From contig NZ_WJPK01000002.1 of assembly GCF_009649685.1 (NCBI RefSeq), positions 102,202 to 166,201 of the forward strand: a DNA stretch of 64,000 bases. Reading direction: 5' to 3'. The notes under the pieces were generated by a model. That model had not been told where the DNA came from, ran no database searches, and saw nothing but the letters and a program-made list of their open reading frames with translations. The position numbers and the translations under genes are program-made. The DNA is from Flavobacteriaceae bacterium EG-1. Its GTDB lineage: Bacteria > Bacteroidota > Bacteroidia > Flavobacteriales > Flavobacteriaceae. Within the stretch, counting starts at the first letter, position 1. Each line of letters opens with the position of its first letter. Positions 56,712 through 64,000 of the stretch are shown here, piece by piece.

Positions 56712-59700
56712 TTAAAAATTCACGTTAAGTCCTAGTGACAATACAGTTGGTACTGGTATTCTATTTACATCAGTACGCTCTGGATCAGATCCGATATAAT
56801 CGTTAGGAGTAAACCAAAAGAGATTCTCTCCTTGAAAATAGATTCTTAACTTACTCATACCTCCCCATTTGTTAATTAAATCTTCTGGTAAGGAATATCC
56901 GATTTGCATATTTCTAATTTTGAAATAAGAGTTATTTCTATATAAATAATCAGACACTCTTAAATCGTTAAACGCTAATGAAGTTGATGGAATATCAGTA
57001 TTCGTGTTTGTCGGTGTCCAAGAATTTAAGACTCCAAGACCAGCATTCTCACGTCCTTGCACAAAATTGTTCCAAAGGATATAAGGATCTTGACCAATTC
57101 TTCCGGTTACCCCAGAACCAAAAACAGAGAAATCAAAGTTTTTGTAGCCTAAATCTATACGTACACCATATTCCAAATCTGGTAAAGTATTACCAATGAA
57201 ATCTCTATCTTCAGTACCAATGCTTCCATTTCCACTTATGTCTTTGAATTTTAATCCACCTGGTCTAGCACCAACTTGTGTAGGGGAATTAGCAACATCT
57301 TCTGCGCTTTGGAAAAGACCGTCTGTTTGATATCCGAAGATTGAAAATTGCGATTGACCTACAATGGAGTTCTCAGCAGTTCCTGGAAAAGCAGGTCTAA
57401 CTTCTTCTGGTAAGGCAGTTATCTTATCTTTAAATGCACCAAAATTTGTTGAAACTCCTAAAGAAAGGCCATTGTCGAAAGTTTTTGCATAATCTAACGA
57501 TAGTTCCCATCCTTTTGTTTCTGTAGAAGCTCCATTCAACACTCGCTGTTGTCCTTCACCAATGGCAGAAGCTATAGGTGGAGTTGTTAAGATATCGTCA
57601 GTTTGTCTTGTAAAATAATCGAAAGATCCTACAATTCTATTTTGGAATAAACCAAAATCTAGTCCTACGTTAATTTCTTTTGTAGTCTCCCATTTTAAAG
57701 CCGGATTTGCTGCTTGAGTAGAAACAAAACCTGAAGGAAGTGTACCTCCATTATTTCCATTTAAATCATAGGCTGTACCTACATTGTAATAGATCTCAAA
57801 GAACCCAGGTGTAAATTGCACCTCGTTATCACCATACCTAGCTTCGTAAATTCCAAAACGTGCTAAATCACCAATATTTTGATTTCCCACCTCACCGTAA
57901 CCTCCTCTTAATTTTAAATTGCTAATTAGCTCATTGTCTTTTAAAAAGTTTTCTTCGCTAATTCTCCAACCTAAAGAAACTGCTGGGAAAATACCATATC
58001 TATTATCTGATCCAAATCTTGACGAACCATCGCGACGTACCGTAACAGATGCAATATATTTATCGGCATATGAATAATTAAATTTACCGAATTGAGATAG
58101 TAGTCTACTTCCTGTTGAACTACCATTTGATGTTCTTGCTCCTGTAGCAGCACCGAGTACAAAATAATTTTCAGTTTCTACTGCAAATCCGTCAGCGGAA
58201 GCAAATACATTATCAGAATCATTTCTAACAGATTCAGTACCAACAAGCAAACCAAATCGATGATCTCCAAATTCCAGATTATAATTCAACGTGTTTGTAA
58301 AAACTAAACTTGTGAACTTATTAGAATCGATTATTAATCTATTATTACCTCTTGTTACAAATCCATTATTAACAGTGGTTTCAATGTCTTTACCTTTTAT
58401 ATCATTATAATCAAGGCCAACACTGGTTCTAAACGTTAGGTTCTTAGTTAAATCTAATTCAGCAAAAACATTACCAAAAATTGAAGTACGTTCGGTATTA
58501 TCCCAACGGTTTAAGAACTGCATTAATACTGGGTTATTACGATCTGAATATCCAGCTCCAAGAGGGCCTCCATATTCACCATCTAAACCAAATAGCGGAA
58601 TAGTTGGCGCACTTGTAATTGCTAAACCTGGTGTGGGTGCACTTCCAACATCAGGTGAAGCTAAGGTTTCATCTGAGGTTGAAAATTGTGTGTTTACACC
58701 AACACGCAACTTGTTATCAAAGAAATTGAAATTTGAGTTTAATTTAGCACTGTATCTATCATAATTGGTGTATTGTAGTATTCCAGTATTCTTTAAATAT
58801 CCTATGTTCAATAAATGAAAAGAATTTTCTGTACCACCAGACACACTAACATCATTATTAAAAACATATCCAGTTTTATAGGTCTCATCTTGCCAATCTG
58901 TATCACCTGCAGGAAAATTCGGATCTCCACCAACAAATGGCTGTACACTAACACTGTTTAGTACAGGGTTATTAAAATCTCCGTTCCAATCAAAATTATA
59001 TATTTCACCGTAGCCTCCATTAGGGTCAGCTCCGTCATTAACAGATGCCTGCCATAAAACCTCACCACGTTGTTGCGCATTTAGCATATCATAGCGCTGT
59101 TTCTTCTCAGATAAAACTGACATGTTTGAATTAATAGAAATACTTAATTTTTCGCCACCTGCTGCTCTCGCTTTGTTTTTGGTAGTTACAATAATAACAC
59201 CATTACCTGCTCTTGCACCATATATAGAAGATGCTGATGCATCTTTTAATACTTGAACCGATTCTATTGCACTAGGATTTAAACTTGAAAATACCTCTTG
59301 ACGTACCGTTGGTACACCGTCGATTACGTACAACGGATCGTTGTTACCTAATGTAGTAACACCTCTAATAAGAATACGATTACCATTACCTGTAGGGTCG
59401 CCAGATTTTTCTATAAAAAGCCCTGGCACTCTACCTTGTAATGATTGTACAGCACTACCAGAACTCATGCTCTGACCTTCAACCGGACCTAATTTTACTA
59501 CAGTTACCGCGCCTGTTAAGTCCGCTTTTCTTTCCGTAGCATAACCTGTTAAAACTACTTCATCCAGTTGCTGCGCATCTGCTTGCATTGATAAATCTAT
59601 AGTAGTTCGCCCATCAACGGCCACTTCTGTCGTTAAAAATCCGATATAACTGAATATCAAGATTGCATCTGATTCGTCAGTTTCGATGGTATAGTTTCCA

Positions 59701-59864
59701 TCAAAATCTGTGGTTGTTCCTGTGGTTGTTCCCTTAACAATGACTGTCGCACCCGCCAAAGGCATTCCGTCATCGGCAGAAATCACCGAACCTGTTATTT
59801 GATCCTGAGCTAATAGCCCCAACGGAACAAATGATAGAAATAATAATAAGAGTTTTAATTTCAT
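56712..59864 (-). CDS. SusC/RagA TonB-dependent outer-membrane transporter
   Basis: 1050-aa protein with a signal peptide (1-19, ending LLAQ) and a carboxypeptidase-regulatory-like domain (about 20-95: ITGSVISADDGMPLAGATV). The TonB box/plug region begins DEVVLTGYATERKADLTGAV; the plug contains GDPTGNGNRILIRGVTTLGNNDPLYVIDGVP and SASSIYGARAGNGVIIVTTK. A 22-stranded barrel ends LSLGLNVNF. It imports glycan fragments using TonB energy with SusD as lid. Second-to-last of the MFS - GH32 - susC - susD operon, 12-base gaps. Confidence 0.96.
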   Translation of the reverse strand: MKLKLLLLFLSFVPLGLLAQDQITGSVISADDGMPLAGATVIVKGTTTGTTTDFDGNYTIETDESDAILIFSYIGFLTTEVAVDGRTTIDLSMQADAQQLDEVVLTGYATERKADLTGAVTVVKLGPVEGQSMSSGSAVQSLQGRVPGLFIEKSGDPTGNGNRILIRGVTTLGNNDPLYVIDGVPTVRQEVFSSLNPSAIESVQVLKDASASSIYGARAGNGVIIVTTKNKARAAGGEKLSISINSNMSVLSEKKQRYDMLNAQQRGEVLWQASVNDGADPNGGYGEIYNFDWNGDFNNPVLNSVSVQPFVGGDPNFPAGDTDWQDETYKTGYVFNNDVSVSGGTENSFHLLNIGYLKNTGILQYTNYDRYSAKLNSNFNFFDNKLRVGVNTQFSTSDETLASPDVGSAPTPGLAITSAPTIPLFGLDGEYGGPLGAGYSDRNNPVLMQFLNRWDNTERTSIFGNVFAELDLTKNLTFRTSVGLDYNDIKGKDIETTVNNGFVTRGNNRLIIDSNKFTSLVFTNTLNYNLEFGDHRFGLLVGTESVRNDSDNVFASADGFAVETENYFVLGAATGARTSNGSSTGSRLLSQFGKFNYSYADKYIASVTVRRDGSSRFGSDNRYGIFPAVSLGWRISEENFLKDNELISNLKLRGGYGEVGNQNIGDLARFGIYEARYGDNEVQFTPGFFEIYYNVGTAYDLNGNNGGTLPSGFVSTQAANPALKWETTKEINVGLDFGLFQNRIVGSFDYFTRQTDDILTTPPIASAIGEGQQRVLNGASTETKGWELSLDYAKTFDNGLSLGVSTNFGAFKDKITALPEEVRPAFPGTAENSIVGQSQFSIFGYQTDGLFQSAEDVANSPTQVGARPGGLKFKDISGNGSIGTEDRDFIGNTLPDLEYGVRIDLGYKNFDFSVFGSGVTGRIGQDPYILWNNFVQGRENAGLGVLNSWTPTNTNTDIPSTSLAFNDLRVSDYLYRNNSYFKIRNMQIGYSLPEDLINKWGGMSKLRIYFQGENLFWFTPNDYIGSDPERTDVNRIPVPTVLSLGLNVNF

Positions 59865-59876
59865 AATAATTGAGTT

Positions 59877-61490
59877 TTAGTTAAAGTTAAATTCATGAAT
59901 TTCAAGTTTATCAAGTGTAAAGTTTTTAATATCCGACCCTATAGATAGGGTTTGAAAAGGTGCTTTCGGAAAGAAAATTTCTGTCATTACTGTTTCACCT
60001 TCATCAAAGAATATTTCAATTGAAGTTTTGTCTAGTATAATTCTACCGGTCAAAGTCGTGGAGTTTGCAGTTCTTGCTGCTTTGGAAATTCTATCAGAAA
60101 ATTTTTCTGAAAAGCCATTTTCACCAGTTTTATTTCGATCTACGAAAAAGCTATTTTCAGTAGCTTGATAACCAAAGGAAAGTTCGTCTCCTTTATCATT
60201 TGACAATACAAAAGTGTATGTAGCATCAGCTAAATCAGGTATTTCGAAATTTATTTCGGTCTTTGTTAGATTTACCGTTTTGGAAGTAACCAAAACTGTA
60301 TTGCCTTCAATAGCTATATCTTTATCTGCTACTTTTTTTCCGCGGTAGCCCTTTAATTCGTTTACTGGGTTTGATTTTAACCTGTAGGTGCCATTAGACT
60401 TAATCAAGCTAAGTTCTCGTGCTATGGTCATAGCACTTCTCCAATTATCAGTGGGTACATTATTTGCATAAAGCCAATTAGACATCCATCCAATAAAAAG
60501 TTTACCACCATTGGCTGTTGTTACATTCGACCATGTAACACCAGCATAATTATCTCGTCCATGATCTACCCAAAAAGTATGTGCATCTGCTTGCTGATTT
60601 TTAAAATTTTCATCTATAGTAAATACCTTACCATCAAAGTCACCAACAAAATATTGTGTAGCAGAACCACCATTTGGACCTCCGGGATTAATGCTAACCA
60701 ATAAGACCCATTTGGTTTCTTCGGAATCTTTAACCGGTAGTTGAAAAAAATCGGGGCATTCCCAGACGCCACCATGGTTTCCAATTCCTTCACCAAATGT
60801 GGAAATTAGCTCCCATTCTTTAAGGTCTTGTGACACATAGAACATTATTTCTTGACCAGCGGCCAGAACCATGGTCCATTGCTTGCGTTCTTCGTCCCAA
60901 TTAACCTTAGGGTCTCTAAAATCTCGAATATCAGGATTTTTTACTACTGGGTTTCCTTCATATTTTTTATAGGTTAACCCTTCATCCAAAGAATAAGCAA
61001 TTGCCTGAGTTTCAACCTCTATTTTATCTGCTTTTTCTTTTTTCATGTCGTGATATGTAAACATGGCAACCACTGGAGTTTTACTTTTTTCAGAAAATCC
61101 CGATGTGTTATCTACATCCACAACTGCACTACCAGAAAAAATATATCCCTTATCATCTGGGTAAAGCGCTATAGGTTTTTCAACCCAACTTATTAGGTCT
61201 TTACTGATGGCATGACCCCAATGCATTGGACCCCAGATTGTACTATCTGGGTAGTGTTGGAAATAGAGATGATAATAACCATTATAATAGAACATACCAT
61301 TGGGGTCGTTCATCCAACCTTTTTTTGGAGTAAAATGAAAATTAGGTCGATAAAGCTCTTCGTTTTCATCAAATACCTCTGGCTTCATTTCAACACTCAT
61401 ATTGGTGTTATTTTTTGAATCATTTTTACATGAGACAAGCATATTAAAGTAAGTAATAGAGCTGATTAGCACTAAGAAGACATTTTTCAT
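59877..61490 (-). CDS. GH32 fructan hydrolase lipoprotein (levanase/inulinase/invertase type)
   Basis: 537-aa lipoprotein (C21 in LVSC). The five-bladed propeller of GH32 carries the three catalytic signatures: nucleophile D62 in GWMNDPNG, the transition-state stabiliser R192-D193-P194, and acid/base E244 in VWECPDFFQLP. The C-terminal beta-sandwich (about 385-537) is the GH32C domain. It releases fructose from the ends of fructans or sucrose, probably at the cell surface or in the periplasm. Exo- or endo-acting and levan or inulin preference cannot be told. Operon position after the sugar transporter, 18 bases apart. Confidence 0.95.
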   Translation of the reverse strand: MKNVFLVLISSITYFNMLVSCKNDSKNNTNMSVEMKPEVFDENEELYRPNFHFTPKKGWMNDPNGMFYYNGYYHLYFQHYPDSTIWGPMHWGHAISKDLISWVEKPIALYPDDKGYIFSGSAVVDVDNTSGFSEKSKTPVVAMFTYHDMKKEKADKIEVETQAIAYSLDEGLTYKKYEGNPVVKNPDIRDFRDPKVNWDEERKQWTMVLAAGQEIMFYVSQDLKEWELISTFGEGIGNHGGVWECPDFFQLPVKDSEETKWVLLVSINPGGPNGGSATQYFVGDFDGKVFTIDENFKNQQADAHTFWVDHGRDNYAGVTWSNVTTANGGKLFIGWMSNWLYANNVPTDNWRSAMTIARELSLIKSNGTYRLKSNPVNELKGYRGKKVADKDIAIEGNTVLVTSKTVNLTKTEINFEIPDLADATYTFVLSNDKGDELSFGYQATENSFFVDRNKTGENGFSEKFSDRISKAARTANSTTLTGRIILDKTSIEIFFDEGETVMTEIFFPKAPFQTLSIGSDIKNFTLDKLEIHEFNFN

Positions 61491-61509
61491 TTTATAAATT
61501 TTTTAAATT

Positions 61510-62832
61510 TTACGACTTATTTCTGATAAGTTTTTCACTTAACTCTTCAAGGGCAACTCCTTTAGTTTCGGGCATAACAAAAGCCACAAAAATCAATTGT
61601 AGAATCATCATAAAGGCAAAGAATGCAAATACAGCGCCGGCACCTATCGAGGAAAATAACACTGGAACTAATGATGGTATAATTGCAGCCAAAACCCAAT
61701 GAACAGAACTACCGAAGGACTGACCAGAACCCCGTAAATGATTTGGAAATATTTCTGAGATAAATACCCAAATCACCGTACCCTGTCCGATAGCATGGGC
61801 GGCTATAAAAAGGAACAAGAAAATTGGTACCGCCATGCCTCTCCAATTAAAGAAAAAGGCACAGGCAACTAATGACAGGGAAATTATATATCCAACCGAA
61901 CCTATATACATCAGTTGTTTTCGGCCTAGTTTATCAATAAGAAAAACTCCTAATAATGTAAAAATCATATTGGTAACACCTATGCCTATACTACTTAAAA
62001 GTGCCGTACTTTCGCCTAGGCCCGCTTCTTCAAAAATTCTTGGAGCATAATAAAGAAATGCATTAATACCCGAAAATTGATTGAATAACGCCACTAAAAA
62101 AGCTAGCATTAATGGAAATCTATATTTTTTCATAAAAAGTGTTTCGCCAGCAATTGTGTTTTCACTTTCTGATTTTAATTCTAACATTAACACCTCTGGA
62201 TTTTGTTCTGGATTGATGAGTTGTAGTACTTTTTTCGCCTCATCATTTCGCATTTTAGTCAACAACCATCTTGGGCTTTTTGGAACGCTAGCCACAAATA
62301 GCGTATATATTAGAGCAGGAATAGCCTCAACGCCGATCATCCATCTCCATGCATTTTCACCAATACCACTCAACAAGTAATTTGACAAGAAAGCTATTAG
62401 AATTCCAAATACTATATTAAATTGATAAAGCCCAACTAATTTTCCACGGTCTTTAGCAGGAGCAATTTCAGATATATAGGCAGGGGCAGCTATTGTGGAA
62501 GCACCTACACCAAGACCACCTATAAATCTAAATACCGCAAATGTTATGGGGTCATATGCAAATGCTGAACCAACAGCAGATACTGTATAAAATACCCCTA
62601 TCCATAATAAAGTTCTCTTTCTGCCAATTTTGTTGGTAGGAATTCCGCCAAAAATTGCTCCAATTACAGTACCCCATAATGCCATTGCCATGACAACTGT
62701 GCCATGAAATACATCGGAAGACTCCCATAATGATTGAAGTTTTTTATCGGCTCCTGAGATTACAACCGTATCAAACCCAAATAGAAAACCTGCTAGTGCT
62801 GCAGTTATAGACCAAACCCATATTTTTTTCAT
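61510..62832 (-). CDS. MFS sugar porter, probable fructose transporter
   Basis: 440-aa sugar-porter family protein with 12 transmembrane helices. Signatures: GFLFGFDTVVISGA (TM1), NKIGRKRTLL, FRFIGGLGVGAST (near 105-117), PKSPRWLL (near 199-206), QFSGINAFLYYAPRIFEEAGL, and the terminal PETKGVALEEL. It takes up a monosaccharide across the inner membrane, presumably fructose released by the GH32 enzyme. First gene of the operon, just behind the hybrid regulator and the direct-repeat operator. Confidence 0.93.
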   Translation of the reverse strand: MKKIWVWSITAALAGFLFGFDTVVISGADKKLQSLWESSDVFHGTVVMAMALWGTVIGAIFGGIPTNKIGRKRTLLWIGVFYTVSAVGSAFAYDPITFAVFRFIGGLGVGASTIAAPAYISEIAPAKDRGKLVGLYQFNIVFGILIAFLSNYLLSGIGENAWRWMIGVEAIPALIYTLFVASVPKSPRWLLTKMRNDEAKKVLQLINPEQNPEVLMLELKSESENTIAGETLFMKKYRFPLMLAFLVALFNQFSGINAFLYYAPRIFEEAGLGESTALLSSIGIGVTNMIFTLLGVFLIDKLGRKQLMYIGSVGYIISLSLVACAFFFNWRGMAVPIFLFLFIAAHAIGQGTVIWVFISEIFPNHLRGSGQSFGSSVHWVLAAIIPSLVPVLFSSIGAGAVFAFFAFMMILQLIFVAFVMPETKGVALEELSEKLIRNKS

Positions 62833-63008
62833 AATCGTAATTCTCTAGTGTTGCAGCTAAAGTATTCGTAAAAAAATAGGGTGTATTTTGATGATGTATC
62901 AATATGTTATGATTTCGTTAAGAATTACGCCTAAAAATCATAAATATTTGAAATACAGTAGTTTATATAAAAAAATTAACATACTCAATAAAAACACAAG
63001 TATAATTA

Positions 63009-63037
63009 TGTTACATGATGTTAAAAATTGTTACATG
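63009..63037 (-). promoter_or_regulatory. 9-bp direct repeat, likely binding site of the hybrid regulator
   Basis: TGTTACATG occurs at 63009-63017 and again at 63029-63037, start-to-start 20 bases, i.e. two helical turns, in the 247-base gap between the regulator gene and the MFS gene. AraC-type DNA-binding domains bind tandem sites with about this spacing. It is placed upstream of the operon start on the minus strand (about 180 bases from the MFS ATG at 62832). The binding itself is inferred. Confidence 0.6.
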
Positions 63038-63079
63038 TAAATAAGTACATACAATACAAAAGAAACAGCGTGTGGTATT

Positions 63080-64000
63080 TTAAATGGATTTGCGAAAGGC
63101 AGCAGGAGAAGTTCCGTACTTGTTTTTAAAAGTTGTAGAGAAATAGTTTGGAGAAGAATAGCCGTTGGCATATGCAATTTCTGCTACAGTTAATGTACTT
63201 GTTTCAAGCATTAATTTGGCTTTCTCTAATCTAATATTACCAATATAATCACTTATACTAATACCCATCATAGCCTTAACTTTTCTGTATAATTGAACTC
63301 TAGAAATATTAAGGTTTTCGGCAAGATGTTCAACTGAATAGTCCGAATTACCCAAATTATCGTTTATAAGGGTGTTAAGTTTACTTACAAATTGCTGCTC
63401 TATATTACCAAAAGAACCAATCTCTTCAATTTTATGAATGTTGCTGGTATAATAATAGCGAAGCTTCTCTCTATTATAGAGTAAAGATTTAATTGACTGA
63501 ACCAATATTGCGTAACTAAACGGCTTAGTTAAATATAAATCGGCACCCGATTGCAACCCTTTAAGATATGATTCTTTATTGCCTAAAGCAGTAAGTATTA
63601 TTGTGGGAATATGCGATGTACGCAAATCTTTTTTAAGTAGCTCGCAGATTTCAAAACCATTTTTATCGGGTAAATTGATATCACAAAGTATAATATCTGG
63701 AATAACTTCAAATGCTTTTTCAATAACATCTGTTCCGTCTGACAAATGAATCTCATATTCAATTTGTAATTTGTTTTTAAGAAAAAGGGATAAATCTCTG
63801 TTATCTTCAATAATCAGCACCGAGTATTTTTCATTATCTGTACTTGGAGGTTGCAACAAATAATTATCATCCATTAAATGTTCTGATATAAAATCGATAA
63901 TATTAATATCTACTAAATCTTGCTCGGTGACAATTTCCGTTTCGTTAAAATGTGCTTGTCCTTTATAGAGGCTAATAATAAATTCGGCACCATGTATAGA
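63080..64000 (-). CDS. hybrid two-component system regulator (HTCS), C-terminal part
   Basis: Partial gene: the frame stays open from the stop at 63080 to the window edge, and the ATG at 63874 is internal. From the edge inward the frame encodes the end of a histidine-kinase ATPase domain (HGAEFIISLYKGQAHF), a response-regulator receiver (about 63520-63830; VLIIEDNRDL, phospho-acceptor Asp in IILCDINLPDKNG, TALGNKESYLKGLQSGADLYLTKPF) and a C-terminal AraC double helix-turn-helix (about 63090-63380; SVEHLAENLNISRVQLYRKV, YSSPNYFSTTFKNKYG). This is the HTCS architecture that controls polysaccharide loci such as the fructan system of B. thetaiotaomicron. The periplasmic sensor half lies beyond the edge. 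Confidence 0.95.
   Translation of the reverse strand, partial: SIHGAEFIISLYKGQAHFNETEIVTEQDLVDINIIDFISEHLMDDNYLLQPPSTDNEKYSVLIIEDNRDLSLFLKNKLQIEYEIHLSDGTDVIEKAFEVIPDIILCDINLPDKNGFEICELLKKDLRTSHIPTIILTALGNKESYLKGLQSGADLYLTKPFSYAILVQSIKSLLYNREKLRYYYTSNIHKIEEIGSFGNIEQQFVSKLNTLINDNLGNSDYSVEHLAENLNISRVQLYRKVKAMMGISISDYIGNIRLEKAKLMLETSTLTVAEIAYANGYSSPNYFSTTFKNKYGTSPAAFRKSI

Overview
The window reads as chromosome of a marine-type member of the Flavobacteriaceae (Bacteroidetes). The evidence is a Bacteroidetes-type 16S rRNA gene at the left edge, AT-rich DNA, promoters of the TTG / TAnnTTTG type, many lipoproteins and short periplasmic proteins, SusC/SusD proteins, a hybrid two-component regulator, and DUF1501/DUF1553 proteins. 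The genus cannot be fixed from sequence alone. No transposase, integrase, prophage, CRISPR array or tRNA gene was seen.

Layout. 1-1129: 5' part of a 16S rRNA gene on the minus strand, with two similar promoters behind it. 1.8-9.1 kb: a putative porin, a two-dehydrogenase sugar-acid pair (Zn alcohol dehydrogenase plus a DlgD/YiaK-like reductase), rnhB, and two envelope proteins. 9.1-15.0 kb: four co-oriented minus-strand genes, an ECF sigma factor, a membrane anti-sigma-like TPR protein, a subtilisin-like lipoprotein and a TPR-CHAT (caspase-like) membrane protein, with terminator-like hairpins between them. 15.2-16.9 kb: small secreted or membrane genes of unknown function, including a 31-aa membrane peptide. 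16.9-22.2 kb: lipB, a 51-aa Pmp3/YqaE protein, a membrane-bound LuxR-type regulator, a one-cysteine thioredoxin-like protein, an SGNH lipoprotein and lysS. 22.3-29.4 kb: a planctomycete-type cytochrome/DUF1553/DUF1501/DUF2231 trio followed by a DASS (SLC13) transporter. 29.5-36.6 kb: a repeat protein and an RND efflux operon. 37.2-40.6 kb: a four-gene cassette with MbnP-like and MbnH-like proteins, divergent from the efflux operon. 40.6-49.4 kb: an AraC regulator divergent from a second RND operon, then a membrane adenylate cyclase and a universal stress protein. 49.7-54.1 kb: a DUF1593 hydrolase, a secreted bicupin, and decaying genes (sdaA with at least five nonsense codons and frameshifts, and a sulfatase C-terminus). 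54.1-64 kb: a fructan-type polysaccharide utilisation locus (MFS - GH32 - SusC - SusD - terminator - polyphosphate-glucokinase-like ROK kinase), preceded by a hybrid two-component regulator that runs off the right edge.

How the parts work together. In the right-hand locus the hybrid sensor probably senses released sugar in the periplasm. It would activate the MFS-GH32-susC-susD operon through a 9-bp direct repeat spaced by two helical turns. SusCD imports fructan, the GH32 lipoprotein releases fructose, and the MFS carrier takes it in. The most system-like uncharacterised units are the sigma/anti-sigma/subtilase/CHAT cluster and the MbnP/MbnH/CDLCGC-barrel cassette. All functional statements come from reading motifs; no database search was run.
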